Assembly: GCA_023634235.1 (NCBI GenBank)
Contig: JAMKCF010000020.1
Coordinates: forward strand, 3,968,001-4,032,000
Direction of reading: 5' to 3'
From: Pisaster brevispinus
Lineage: Eukaryota > Echinodermata > Asteroidea > Forcipulatida > Asteriidae
Length of the DNA stretch: 64,000 nt
Shown: positions 30,201 through 41,369 of the stretch, piece after piece
How the letters are laid out: every line of letters begins with the position of its first letter
Position numbering within the stretch: position 1 is the stretch's first letter
Notes under the pieces: generated by a model
Told to the model about the DNA's origin: nothing
Seen by the model: only the letters and a program-made list of their open reading frames with translations
Database searches by the model: none
Program-made: the position numbers and the translations under genes

Positions 30201-33200
30201 TTAATTGTTACATCCAGGGCAAAAATAAATAACTAAATAACTGTCTTGTGTCGTGCACAAGACAGCTAGGTTCATTCAAATACGTTGCGTGTTTGTATAA
30301 TATTCAGTTTACGGTAATACTATGTGTACTCTGCTGTACAGATTTGTTCTTGAGAACTTGTCTTGCTATTTATTCTACCAGTGTTGTTGGTCTCGAGGCC
30401 TGGTCTCGGTCTCAAGACCGTCTTGAGACCTTTTTTGTGGTCTTGATCTCAGCCTCAGTCTCGGCCTGCAAAAGTCTCGGGTTCGGAAGGGTTGGTCTCG
30501 GTCTCAGGTGGGGTGGTCTCGGTCTCGGATGGGGAGGTCTCGGTTTTTGTCTCGGACTTCCAGGTCTCAACTACAACACTGTATTCTACTGCCTACTTTC
30601 TTCTGAAAAGAACTTATTAAGTACATGTACTACCTGGGTTGGGGTAGCTAGGACTTAGGCTTGGACTACTACTTGTGTCTGTAGGTAGGCCTATACATCG
30701 GTTAAGTCTATCCACTCTCTTGTATGGAGTGTCATTGACAAGAGGTCTAGACTCAAGTTCTAAAGTTGTAAAAAGTGTGGGATTTAGTTCCAGTTCAGGC
30801 ACTTGTGTCCTTAATCAAGACACTTGGCCATAAGTGCTTCATCCTTTGAATGGGAAGTTAAGCCGTAGGTGCTGTGTGTTGTGTAATGCATGTAAAAGAA
30901 CCGAGTACGATTATCATGAGGAGAAACGGTTTACCCTCCGTTCCTGGTATAGTTGGCTGCATATTGCTCGGCATCACCTTGTAAACCCATTACAAGGTTC
31001 TACAATAGATGGGCCTCATAATTGAAGCATAACTCTGCATACCTGACCCTAAAATAATAGATTAAGTGCTACAAGAACTGAACATTATTGCGGTGTTATT
31101 TTTGTGTCTATCTTGTTTACAGTGAGCAACATGCCGCGCTGGTGTCCTGCCTGGGTTCCTTCCTCAGTGTAGTGCTCATACAGATTTTCATTCCGACACA
31201 AACCAAACGAGTCGTTCCGGCCAAGACACAGGAGGGTAGGTAGCACTTTTGAAAAGTTTCATTTGAGGTAATCTTGAGCTTTGATTTATTCCATGGGATT
31301 ATTCCATGGGATTATCCATGAGGTGGTCAGGTTGGTGTAGAGGTATCTTTCCTCGCCCTCCACCTTTTGGACCCCGTTTCAAATTACACCACGGGCACTA
31401 TGTGGATTGGGTTTTCAGTCCCTACCTGACTGCGTGGGTTTTCTCAGACAATAATTCTCTAAGGGTTTTTCTTCCTACATCGTAAACTGAAACTTCCTTC
31501 CTTGTCTTCTCTCCATGGGGTTCTTGACTTGATTATGTTTGCTGTTCTGAGAGTCATTGTCTTCTCTCCATTGGGTGCTTGGCTAGTACAGTGATAGAGT
31601 TTGCTTTTCTGAGAGTTCTTGGCTTCAGAACCAGAATAAATGAAATAAAATGAAATGAAATGAATTGAATTGAAAAAGCAGCCAATGGTGTATCTGCTTA
31701 CAAGAACTGCTGTCAGTTTATACTTTGGCTTGTTACCTTTACACAGATGTGTATTAAGCACTGTATATTCAGTGCTTTCCTGAGTTCTTAAAAAAAAATC
31801 CACAGGCAAATCACTCGGGTGGGATTTGAACCCAAGACCTTTGTATTGCTAGAGCAGATGTCTTACCACTAAACCACCAAGCTAGCTCTGTGGCTACAGG
31901 CAATTTGAATCCTATGTTTTAGCAGCGGGTACCGCAAAGATTTGGTAGATGGTTAGTTTGTACCAGGGATAAACAATATAACTTGTTGTTTACCCTCACT
32001 GATGTTTATTATGCCCTGTACACTCAAATCACTCATGTAGGATTCGAAGCCATGCTCTTTGCATTGCTAGAGCAGATGTCTTACCACTAGACCACCAAGC
32101 TAGCTCGGTGGCTACAGGCAGTTCAAATGTTTTAGCAGTGGGTACTGCAACAACTGTTTATTTTGCATCAGGGATAAAGAATATAACTGATTTTTTACCC
32201 TGAAAAGTTCGGAGCAGAACAAAATTTACTCAACTCAGAATTTGATCCCAGACTGATACAATTATTTATAGTCTGAGCACAAGACAAAAGCATATAGAGA
32301 CTGGGACCAAGACTGAGCCCATCAGGGCCCTATTTTATGGTTCTGCTTACCACAGAATTCTGCGCTTACAGCCCATTGGGCGTTGTAAATGCAGAGTTAT
32401 GTGGTAAGTATCGCCATGAACTTTGGCCCTGACTGAAGTTTGTGGTCTTTAAACTTAGAATTGAAATCTTGCATCAAAGGTAGGCCTATTGTACAGGATT
32501 GGTAATGATAAAAAACATCATTGTTTAATTTTAATCTGAAAGCCTACTAATTACAAAGTTCATACTAGAACCATTTGTTTTGTATTTATTTATGTATATT
32601 TTCCTCTCAAATTGAGTTGTATCTGAGAAAACTATCTGAAATCCTTCAAAACCACAACACAGATTTCAGTTGTTACAACTAAGGACAATGTGTTTACAAG
32701 CTGTAAATTGTGCATGGTTTTTGAGCATTTTCTCCTGACTCACACAGCGGATTGTGTCCAAATTTTCACAGGTTTGTTATTTCATGTATGGATGATCACA
32801 CAAAACATGAACACTGTCTGTGACTATTTTGTCATTTCTACTAATCCTCTATAATGCCTTTATAATGAAAAAAATAAACATAATAATGTTTTGTTCCTAA
32901 ACCAAACAGAAAATACCAACAGTGGAATCTTCAACATGGAAAAATACATCAGTCTGGTAACACAGACACCGGGGGCGCTATTCTTCCTGACTGTTACCAT
33001 GGTTTCAGCATTGCCCAATGCTATACTCCAGAGCATGTTTCCCATGATCCTTATGGAAAGATTTCACTTAACAGCAGAGTACAATGGCTACATGCTCTCT
33101 GGCATGGCCGTCATTGGAATGGTAAGTGTGATCAACTTAAAAAAATATATTGCAACAAAAATGTTGATGTAAGGGTACGATATATGATTAACAATAATTT

Positions 33201-35846
33201 AAAAATTAAATTTATATTCTGAAATCTTTTTAAAACAAATTCTTGTTATTTGGTAGAGTTAGTCAAACAGGCTAATAAAATAACCGGTATTCAGCAGGCT
33301 GTACTGGATGGTTTACACAAAATCTCTCGCTTTGAATAAAATCAAGTTCAATAGTTCAGACAGCTCCTACCCACTTCACTTGAAATTCTAGAAAAACCTT
33401 CGAAGCAATCGTTTTCTTCAAAGAGCCATCAGAACCTGGAGGTATCATGGCAGTTACTTTGTTCTGGCTGCCATTAAGTTGCACAACGGGCAGCTGGAAT
33501 GGTGAGCTGTGGTACCTCTCGGTCATCTGTGTTCAGTCATATTGTTGCTGTTCAGCCATTTTGACTTTTGCAACTCATTAGAGAAACACTCTTTTGAAAA
33601 GTGCTACCTATTTCATTCTTAACTTATTTCTTATAATGGTAATTTAGCAATACCTGTACTCTTCAATTAGTTATTGCAACAGCTGCACAGGCCTTGAACT
33701 TCACTCTTGAAGGGGCACAGCAATTTTCCTCTGGTAAGGGGCACTCTATGAAGAAAATGTAAATTTGTATTGGAACTTTGGGTAGGGCACCACAGCAATT
33801 GCTGTGGGTGCTGGGATGGGTTATTTCAAGGCCTGGCTACAGGTCTCCCACAACTGGGCGTTATGGTGGGGCGTACAGTAGGGTGCTAAGGGCAAAGTGA
33901 CAGGTTAAATACTTCCGCTTGTTTTTCTTATGAAAACCCCAAAGCCTTCAGGTTTTCCCATAGACTGTAATAGGTCGCATTTTTACGAGAGTGTGTCTCT
34001 AATGCTGTTAATGATGGGGTGTTTATATTTATGTAGTTTGTCTATTTATCTTTCTAGGGTTAACTTAACTCTTTTTAGTGTCATCTTTTGCAATTGTACA
34101 GATGTGTCCTCTGTGTTTCTGGCGTTTAATGTGTGTTTTTGATGCAAAAGATTTGGTCTTGAACAAAGAAAAGTTGACTAGAGCTGGACTTGAACCAACC
34201 ACCTCAGGTTTTTAATGTGTCAGCGCTCTACCAGCCCTATAATGGTGGTCCATAGGGCTAGATAGCTCAGTTAGTAGAGCGCCGTCACGTTAAACAGGAG
34301 GTCGTTAGTTCAAATCCTGCTCTGGTAAATTTTTCTTTGTTCGACCCCAAATCATAAAAAAAAAAAAATCCCAGTCAGTTTCCCTTGTGGTTTATAACTT
34401 GATTTTATGCAAAAGGAAGCAGAAATTTTCCAAACAGGGACAATATAAAAGTTGTATTGTATTGTGAAGTTTCGATTATTTTGTTAAATTTTAAAAGCAG
34501 CACAGTGTAGGGATAACTTTTTTTTCACTTTATTACTTTGGAAAAATCATGCCACACTTTGCATGCAATTTTAGTATAACCTTTGATGTGAGATATTATT
34601 TGACTTGACGACAGCTTATACAGGGGTTTTGCATGGGGCCATTGACTAAACGCTTCAGTGACATGGCACTTCTCAGGGCATCTGCTGTCGTCTTAATAGC
34701 ATCTTTCGGGCTGTTGGTAAGTTTTCCCAGAACTTACGTTTATAAGCATGATAGCTTACTTGCATGCTTAAGTCATGTGGTGTCCACGAATCACAATTGT
34801 TCTGCATGCCTTTTTGTCGGCCATTGCTGACTTAAAAATTGCTGATTTCAATCCGGTGCCTATTTTAAGTAATGCGATGTTGATGATAAGTGAATGTCCT
34901 CGACTGGTTCGTGCATTCTCCTGTAGAAGTGGCCAGCAAGGGGCATCCTTCTTTCTCTGATTATTGTTGAGAGCTTGGTCACATTTTAACTGCAATGGAT
35001 GTTAAGGGTAGTTCTTTATAGACTAGTGCAGCACCCGTTTATCTGCTTTTCCAGTTTGGGCCGCTAAATTGTGCTGTTGGAGGTGTAAAAATAAACAAAT
35101 GTCAGTATATTATAGAGCAGTTTGCAATAATTAATTTGTTCTGAATGTCTATAATGATTTGAATTACAGGCACTAGCTCAGGATGTTCTCCATCTGATGG
35201 TAGTTATGCTTCCTTTAACATGTGGTAACAGTGTGATTGCAGTCATCCTTAGCTCAGTAATGACCAAGATAGTCACAACCACTGATACAGGTTTGTATAC
35301 TGTCTTGACTCCCCAATGTCTTTGTTCGTGGGTGCCAGTCAGAAGCCTTTTAAACTGTAACTGCCATGTAGCTAGGGATCACACCCAAGCTTACGACACA
35401 GCTTAGAAAGCGGCAGCAGAGAGATCACCTGAAGGGGATGCGACTTTTTATTTGAAATTTCTTTGTTCAACCCAAAATTAAATTAGTAAACCACCAGCCT
35501 CCGCCCTTTCACTAATAGTTATACTAAAAAATCTGTCATCCTGCTCTTCCCCCGCTCCAAGCCCCAGTCCTCACCTGGACGATGAGACAGCTTAGCAAGT
35601 TGTCTCTCTTAATAGCCACCTGTGAGTGACTTAATGATACACATGTACTTACTTTCTAACAAGAAAAATTCCATGTTGTCTTATTTAGGTACCATGTTGG
35701 GTTTGGGCTATGCTGGCGGCTCTTTGGTCAACACGTTTGCGCCAACAGTAGGGGGAGCTCTTCTGGCAGCCTGCGGTTTCTACTCCTTTGGTGTTGTGGG
35801 TGTTGTGGTAAATTGTATATTGCTTGCAATACTGTTCCGTAATTGA
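26908..35846 (+). CDS. SLC22A18: SLC22A18-like major facilitator transporter (8 exons)
   Basis: Polytopic membrane transporter of the major facilitator superfamily, orthologous by eye to human SLC22A18 (ORCTL2/TSSC5), an organic-cation-type carrier of uncertain substrate. Exons: 26908-27246, 29021-29264, 29931-30063, 31123-31235, 32910-33121, 34624-34716, 35170-35290, 35689-35846; 1413 nt, 470 residues, phases all close. The match is strong at YLTKKLGMDMVVYGYLQTF (human YLSRKLGLDSIAFGYLQTT), at MFS motif A GRFGDLYGGR (residues 145-154), at QMVMSDLTDESQRAEALGRI, and at TDTGTMLGL with TVGGALL near the end. About ten to twelve hydrophobic segments follow residue 95. Residues 1-95 form a polar Ser/Thr/Lys-rich cytosolic tail longer than in the 424-residue human protein. 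Introns carry SINEs and MITEs. An AATAAA at 36685-36690 is a possible poly(A) signal. Confidence 0.92.
27318..27595 (+). mobile_element. tRNA-Leu-derived SINE
   Basis: GTCATAGCCGAGAGGTTAAT, CACCGGACTGAAGCTCTGG and GTGGGTTTGAGTTCCGGTCG form the head. The body GTGTTGTGTAATGCACAG and AAAAGAACCCAGTTATG follows. In SLC22A18 intron 1. Confidence 0.65.
28023..28308. mobile_element. Fold-back MITE in SLC22A18 intron 1
   Basis: 286 bp, nearly palindromic throughout. It begins CAGGTGA and GTGACACCATGTGTAAAATC and ends with the complement. Inner arms contain GAAGACGATCAGAGC and its complement around a short centre. No coding sequence. Confidence 0.75.
28600..28905 (-). mobile_element. tRNA-Leu-derived SINE, variant body
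   Basis: Reverse orientation; the head at the right end reads GTCGTGGCCTAGCGATCTAG, and the complement of GACCAGGATTCGAACTAA marks the B box. Same body as 7975-8303. Confidence 0.6.
29021..29264 (+). CDS. SLC22A18: SLC22A18 exon 2: TM2-TM3, motif A
   Basis: 244 nt, acceptor TCTTATTTAG, donor GTATGA. It contains the loop motif GRFGDLYGGRAAL between TM2 and TM3, the hallmark of the superfamily, and FLSRVPALFLSANHG. Confidence 0.92.
29335..29488. mobile_element. MITE family 'GAGCTGCCAACT', copy 1
   Basis: In SLC22A18 intron 2. Inverted ends AGAGCTGCCAACTCTCC and AAAAAGTTGGCAGCTCT. A longer copy with related interior (CTGCAGAATCAGGGAGTTGG) is at 49184-49386. Confidence 0.65.
29931..30063 (+). 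CDS. SLC22A18: SLC22A18 exon 3
   Basis: 133 nt, acceptor ATACTTGTAG, donor GTAAGG. It encodes TQMVMSDLTDESQRAEALGR, then INLSYGLGMSLGPLVGGLVT, aligned by eye to human AAQMVITDLSAPEERPAALG and GVGVILGSLLGG. Confidence 0.92.
30375..30583. repeat. GGTCTCGGTCTC repeat element
   Basis: Dense, irregular GGTCTC/TCTCGG repetition beginning CAGTGTTGTTGGTCTCGAG and ending AGGTCTCAACTACAACACTG, so the ends are inverted. A shorter relative is at about 3229-3345 (CAGTGTTGTAGGTCATAAGA, GGTCTTGGTCTCGA). Confidence 0.6.
30740..31035 (+). mobile_element. tRNA-Leu-derived SINE (decayed head)
   Basis: GGTCTAGACTCAAGTTCTAA, CACTTGTGTCCTTAATCAAG, GTGTTGTGTAATGCATGTAA, AAAGAACCGAGTACG, ending near ACCTTGTAAACCCATTACAA. 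In SLC22A18 intron 3. Confidence 0.55.
31123..31235 (+). CDS. SLC22A18: SLC22A18 exon 4: TM6 and start of central loop
   Basis: 113 nt, acceptor TTGTTTACAG, donor GTAGGT. It encodes EQHAALVSCLGSFLSVVLIQ, then IFIPTQTKRVVPAKTQE, the end of the N-terminal half and the start of the cytosolic loop. Confidence 0.9.
31810..32175 (-). repeat. Tandem pair of a further tRNA-like element
   Basis: Two copies (about 31810-31985 and 32025-32175) share GCATTGCTAGAGCAGATGTC, TTACCACTA-ACCACCAAG and CTAGCTC-GTGGCTACAGGC, then GGTACCGCAA/GGTACTGCAA and GGGATAAA-AATATAACT. Read on the minus strand the start is tRNA-like (GGTTTAGTGGTAAGACATCT with a TTCAAATCC-type B box). Confidence 0.55.
32600..32862. mobile_element. 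MITE family 'TATACAGGATTGG', copy 3 (reversed, decayed)
   Basis: In SLC22A18 intron 4. Shares GACAATGTGTTTACA, TGTGCATGGTTTTTGAG and TGTATGGATGATCACACAAA with copies 1 and 2 in the opposite orientation. The ends are poorly preserved. Confidence 0.5.
32910..33121 (+). CDS. SLC22A18: SLC22A18 exon 5: loop and TM7-TM8
   Basis: 212 nt, acceptor ACCAAACAG, donor GTAAGT. It encodes GIFNMEKYISLVTQTPGALF, FLTVTMVSALPNAILQSMFP and NGYMLSGMAVIGM, opening the second half of the transporter. Confidence 0.9.
33690..33835. mobile_element. MITE family 'CAGGCCTGGAATT', copy 3 (diverged)
   Basis: In SLC22A18 intron 5. ACAGGCCTTGAACTTCA at the left and TTTCAAGGCCTGG at the right, with GAAGGGGCAC in between. 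Confidence 0.5.
34150..34410. mobile_element. Palindromic tRNA-Lys-like dimer, copy 2
   Basis: Left arm reversed (TTGAACAAAGAAAAGTTGAC, GACTTGAACCAACCACCTC, GCGCTCTACCAGCCCTATA). Right arm forward (AGGGCTAGATAGCTCAGTTA, GTAGAGCGCCGTCACGTTAA, GTTCAAATCCTGCTCTGG, then CTTTGTTCGACCCCAAA and CAGTCAGTTTCCCTTGTGGT). In SLC22A18 intron 5. Confidence 0.7.
34624..34716 (+). CDS. SLC22A18: SLC22A18 exon 6
   Basis: 93 nt, phase 0 at both ends, acceptor TTATACAG, donor GTAAGT. It encodes 31 residues including LTKRFSDMALLRASAVVL, matching human LSSHFSEEVLLRASVLVF. Confidence 0.9.
35170..35290 (+). CDS. SLC22A18: SLC22A18 exon 7
   Basis: 121 nt, acceptor GAATTACAG, donor GTTTGT. It encodes LMVVMLPLTCGNSVIAVILS and SVMTKIVTTTDTG, matching human LIKAVSTSDTG. 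Confidence 0.9.
35689..35846 (+). CDS. SLC22A18: SLC22A18 exon 8 with stop
   Basis: 158 nt, acceptor CTTATTTAG. It encodes GTMLGLGYAGGSLVNTFAPT and VGGALLAACGFYSFG, then the last membrane segment, ending LLAILFRN and TGA. The short C-terminal tail is typical of the family. Confidence 0.92.
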
Positions 35847-36075
35847 ACGACTGGATTGTCTTCATGCCTTGGGGCATGCACCATGGATTTCTTGCTATTT
35901 AGGAAGGACCTTAAAGCTATCGTTCAGATTCTAGTATTCTTCCCGTACAGGAGTGGCCCATTGGCCAAATGCTAGTTATGTATAAGTACACTGGAGGATC
36001 GGTTAAAATTTCATTCATATGATCTGACTTGCTTGTTAATTTGTTGTTGTACAGAGAATGTCTATATGACTCATA

Positions 36076-36462
36076 CTAAAGGTAGTATACAGGATTGGTA
36101 GAGCTGACAAAGTAGTCGCATACAGTGTTCATGTTTGTGTGATCAACCATATCCATGAAATCACAACCCTGTAAAAAATTTGGTCATAATTCATTGTTTA
36201 AGTCAGGAGAAAAAAAAGTGAAAAACCATGCACAATTTTCAGCACATAAACACATTGTCCTTAATTTTTGTTGTAAAACCAGAATCAGCTGGTGCGTTTT
36301 GGGGGGGGTTTTCAGCACAGTTTTCTGGAATATGACTTTCAGTTGGAAATACTTCACACAGAAAAAACGGATCTAGTATGAACTTCATAACCATGATTTT
36401 TCAAACTAAAATTAAACAATGATGTTTTATAGTCTTACCAATCCTGTATAATATCTTTAACA
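36076..36462. mobile_element. MITE family 'TATACAGGATTGG', copy 1
   Basis: Left end AAAGGTAGTATACAGGATTG, right end CAATCCTGTATAATATCTTT, inverted. The interior contains GTGTGATCAACCAT and ACCATGCACAATTTTCA, shared with copy 2 at 43873-44185 and, in reverse and diverged, with about 32600-32860. Confidence 0.75.
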
Positions 36463-36775
36463 ATAGTGGCCACAAGCAGCTTTTACTAAAGTGCCCATAG
36501 TGGCTGCAAACAGCTGCAATATGTGGCTTACGTCCACCATGCTTCCACTCAACCAGAACTGCCAAAGTGTAGGTCATGTCCTGAATGGACACTTTTCCAA
36601 TGCTTCCTGTGTTTTCCATCAACAATTCAAAAACAAAATCATATATTTTTGTTTCCTTTATTGTTTTTCCAGACATGGTTCTGTAATAAAAGATTGAGTC
36701 AAAAGAATAACCGAAATTACCCATGTTTGGGATTATATGGTGATGAATATCTGTCTCTGAAAAGTTAAAATCAGA

Positions 36776-36802
36776 TAGTTAGTTAGTTAGTTAGTTAGTT
36801 AT
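36776..36802. repeat. (GTTA)n microsatellite
   Basis: Six or seven tandem AGTT units, directly after the possible SLC22A18 poly(A) signal region. Confidence 0.8.
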
Positions 36803-37781
36803 GGCCGTCCTCCCGAGGCAAGTCCAGGAGATAGCTTCCCAACCACTAAGAGTCTCTCCATAGGTCTATGTTGTTTGCAAGTTGTGGTGAAACAGCAAGC
36901 CAACTGGTCTAGTCGGCTAGTTGCAGAAATGTATTGGGTAAAACCAGAGCCGTATATTGAGAGAGGTGCGACAATTTATGATTGCGTCAACGTTAAACTT
37001 AAAAGTATAGACCTTATTTATAATAAAAGTGTTGCTAAAGTAAAAATCCAATCAAGTAGCTTTACAAACGAAAAACGCCAAAGTCAATAAAAATGCAAAC
37101 CCTGTGGTTGACAGAATGGCCCTTTTTGGGCGGTCGATCGGTCCCCGACATGCTGAGCGGGACGGGCTGTCCGTGACGTGCTAAACGCCGGGTAGAGCCA
37201 AGCCCCAACATGCTGAACGTCGGGGAGAGCCAATAACGGGTATTTCAGAAGTCGAGTAAAACATTTTGGTCGGAGAGTTAGTTGATTTTTCCAACTATTG
37301 TTGGCAAATTTGCAACACAGCAAAATGAGTTAGTTTTGGCGATCGAGGGTGAGATGGTTGTTGTGGTTAAATAGCTATCGGCATTTAATGTTCTAGACCT
37401 GTCATTTTAGAGCGGCATCCATGTCGAGCTGTTTAAAAGTCAGGGAAAAAAAGCCAAGCGTTTTTGGACCCTTTTCAGTTTTAGTTTTGGGTGGTGTTTA
37501 TGATGAGCAATTTCGGCTGAAGCGGCAAACCTGGCCGGTAGCTTGCGAGGACCTCATGTCACTAGAGACACATGGCGCCCAGCTGCGTCATTCAATTCGG
37601 GCACAAGGTCTAACAACCGCTTCAAAAGTGTTGGTACTGCGGCGGCTGGGCGGCTGGTGGTCGCGATATCCAAGGGGATATTTTATTTAGGCTTGGTTGG
37701 CGTGTGCTGCTAGCCTAGGGCGCAGGGCTTTCGCTCTGCCATGCAAACTTGTGCAGATTCTTATCACACGTTAAATTACAG

Positions 37782-37963
37782 GGTGGGAAGCCAAGCATTG
37801 GCGCTGTGCCAGCGTTGCTGGGCCGTCGCGAGCGGCAGCAAACACGTGCCATCGGGCGCCACTCACGCTGTGTTTCAGTCACGTCCGCAATCACATGTGC
37901 AGTAGTTGGAAAGGACCGCGCGGAGCTCCTCCGGCCGTCGGACGCCGGACGCCGCTGCCGCTG
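37782..37963 (+). other. GC-rich exon-like segment of unknown nature
   Basis: 182 bp flanked by an acceptor-like TTAAATTACAG and a donor GTAAGA, open in one frame (reads GGKPSIGAVPALLGRRERQQ onward, Arg-rich). It is far richer in G, C and CpG than its surroundings, and the preceding 37100-37700 is also GC-enriched. No homologue is recognised and no neighbouring exon is found. It may be an exon of a non-coding or unknown gene, or an old mobile-element fragment. Confidence 0.25.
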
Positions 37964-40900
37964 GTAAGACCTATAATTTTGTTATTCCTAACTGAATTTT
38001 GATTTCCAAATCCAATCAAAAATGTGGACGAGAGTATGAAAATAATGCAGTGGATAAGAAAAGTACAAATTGCAACAAAGCTTGGAATTGGAGGGGGTCC
38101 ATAAAAAGCTCAGCTTGTCGACTAATGGGCCCCAAATTATGTTGTTTATTGGGTACATCAAATGATAGGAAGGACCCGCTACAACCAACACAAAATAAAC
38201 AAACAATGAACATATTTAAGACATACAATAGAATGACAATAAATTATTAAATGTGTGAACTTAAAATGATAAACAATATAAAATATAACAGCAAAGAATT
38301 TTACATCAAATCAAGAGCCTGTAAATCATGTAATCATGCAAGTAAATTAACAATTAACAAAGTGCAGGATACGTTAGCAAAAGAATTGAGTTTAGGGTGC
38401 AGTTGGGGTGCTGTTTTTATTCCAACTTCACTGCAGTGTTCATCATTGGTCTGGTACCAAACAGTGAGCCGGACACATTTCGTCTTATCCATTGTCTATC
38501 TTTTTCTGTAGTGAATGGTTTAATTGAGCATGAAAGGTGTGTTGTGCAAGTTGATTCAGTTATGTGGGCTGTCAAGGACACTTGGTTGGCGAAATCAGAC
38601 AAGTTTACTTCTTTCAATTACTTCCTTTCACCCTATTGATTATGAACTGCTCAGTGTTTTTGACGGTTTGTTCTATTTTGACAAAAAAAATGTTTACCTA
38701 TGGCAGATACGAGTACATGTAACTGCATCTAAAGTGCAATCCCTCTGTTCAATCTGTGCAATCCCTCGGCTTTAAGCAAATGGAAACTGTCCTTGGTTGA
38801 AGTGCAATCTTATAACTTTGTATGCAAAGCGATTTCTCCAGGTAGGGCTTTTTTAGGTGGATCATTGCCTCAGCCCCATGTTTGAAGAAACGGCATCTAG
38901 ACTTTCTCAAGGGGCAAGACTCGATTTATTAATATGTGGCTTGAGTTTGTAGCCTACTTTACATTACGGAAAAGCTCCATTAATGTATTTCCGAGTTTGG
39001 CCACAAAAACTTGGAAAGTACAGATCCTTTTCACGGAATGGGTGTGTTTACATTTGGTCATTAAGTTTAATGGATGAGCAGTTAATCTGCCTGAGACAGT
39101 CAGCAACTCGCTGGTTTGTGCATAATCCAATTAAATCCACTGTTTGGGAAAGGAATAACATGGAGATAACAGGTGTGAGTTGCCAGATGAAAATGATGTT
39201 TAATTTTAGCTTCTTTCTTAAATGGAGTTTTCCCGTAATATAGTGGAATTTCGCCACTTTTAGACTGGAATTGGTATAGTGCATTGGAATTGTACATATA
39301 TGCAGCTGCATCTGTTGGTTATATGGCGCATTTTCCCAAGGCAAGTGGTTGCAGTGTTGCTGGCAACCATGCATAATTGCTGACCCACCCTGTATTTGAT
39401 TTCTTAAAATGTTTTCCAGTTTCAGTATGGTGCTGGGGCATCTTTTGACAAATTGTCAGCTGTTGTTTCGGTTTGTCCACTTGGTAGTTGTCCACATCAT
39501 CCACAAATACATTGCTTTTGGGTTCGAAGCCCCTTCCTGACATTCAGTGTGCGGGACGTTGGCGTTCAGATGCAGCCCTTTCTTACAGTAGGCCAGAGGC
39601 GCCTAGGCATCATGTGCTTTACCCGGTATTAGTGTGGTGTATATACAACTGTCTCATTGTGTTCCTCATGCATTATAGGGGATTTGATCATACCTTGAGC
39701 CAAGCGGTATTTAAACGTTTCAACTTCGGCGTTTCGGTTAGGTAGGAGTTGGGTCTCGCTTAGCTGATATTTGGTCTTGTTGACATTGGTGCCTACCATT
39801 CCACTCTCTCATCTCTGATCATTGTCCATCTAGGGATCAATGATCTTATTTACAATGGCGTGCTCTCCATCAGGCAGAGCATTTCTGTCATTAGTAAAGA
39901 AATATACCCAGTTTCCTGGAGCTTGGTTGGTTTTATTGTTATAGTTTGAATTTTTAGGCAAGGTGTTGGGTGGTTTACTGTGGAGGTCTTTCAGGTGACT
40001 CATCCTGTTGTGTTTGGGTTTAGTCCTTGTACATTGACAATAAGTCCAGCGTTTTATGTACAATTCAAAATGGATTCCATGGAAGGACAATGGTGTCATG
40101 TGGGTGGCCACAACTTGTGTTGGATGGCGAGAGGTCCATTTTAAAGGAAGTCTGGCTGTTTTGTTTTGTGCAAGTGTTTTGTTTTGTCTGTTTAGTTGGT
40201 TTGCCCCTGTGTCTGGCATCCATCTCCAAATTTTAAATGTGTGCAGTTTTGTGCATGCTAATAATAAACACAGCTTTAAGCTGTGACCAGAAATCACAGA
40301 ATTGTTTGCCTTTTGCTAAATTTGGTCTGAGATAGTGCTTTTGTATACAAACAATATTGTGAAATTCACTCTATGTCTTCTGCATACTTTAGTAGGATAG
40401 GTTTTTGGTCAGCTCAGGGAACGAAGGATGCTCTCATAAAGTTTTAGATTGAAATTCACTCTAATCGATGGAAACTAGTCTCAACTGCAGATGATTTTGT
40501 CCCCAGTTGAACAGAGTGAATTTCAGTCTAACACTCTAAGAGAGTGCAACTTGTTAGGGATTGGTGGATTGGATGTTGGATTTTAAGGGGTTTTGCAACA
40601 GTGGATGTCACTCCACTTATTCAAAATTTGTAAAGTGACATAGCCTATATAACCTTTTCAAAGAAATAGAAAAAACAGAACCCCAAAAGGTCATCTTTTC
40701 TCTATGCTGGGCTTGAATTTGGGAGGAAAATCCACAAGACTGCAGGGCTTGAAGCTCAACATTTTTACTGGACCAACAAGATCAGAGAAAAAGCTACTCA
40801 GTTTCACAAATAAACTGCCTGTTTACATGTTTAAGTTTAGTTTTTCTTCTTGACTTCCAGGCTTTTTTTTTTTAAAGGTATTTCTATTTTGTTTGAAATT

Positions 40901-41369
40901 TGATTTTGTCTTCCTTAAATTCTGCCAATGATGATTTTTTTTTTTTTTTGGGGGGGTGGGGGTATTTTGAATAGTTATGTTTGTAAATTTTAAACAAATA
41001 TTTGCATGGTTTTCAAATTATATTTAATCAATACACATTATGCGACATTATAATAGTAATAATAATAATTTGTTTATTTATATGTAGCACGTGTTCCATA
41101 AAACCATAATCAAATAACATTAACAACAAATAACTTTATTTTTTTAAAAGAATAAACTAACATAATCAATATGAAAAGAGCACAGATGGAAAGTAATACA
41201 TGAGTTAATTATATTCTCTGCGGTTGGCGAAGCCAAAAAAGTCTTGGGATCCAAAAGAAGCCTATTGTTTTTGGACCCCTAAACCAATTGTCAAGGTAAT
41301 TTCTAAAACAAAAGAAACGCTGTCCAGCCGAAACTCAAGAATGACTTGGCATATTAATAATAATAATAA

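Noticed and set aside
34255..34330. tRNA-Lys-like sequence as a functional tRNA gene
   Set aside because: Stems are imperfect, a reversed copy abuts it, and the same tail recurs at other loci, so it is a SINE-type element.
39830..40297. 155-codon minus-strand ORF
   Set aside because: No recognisable domain, no splice context and no start context of note. It sits in a gene desert, so chance is the simplest reading.
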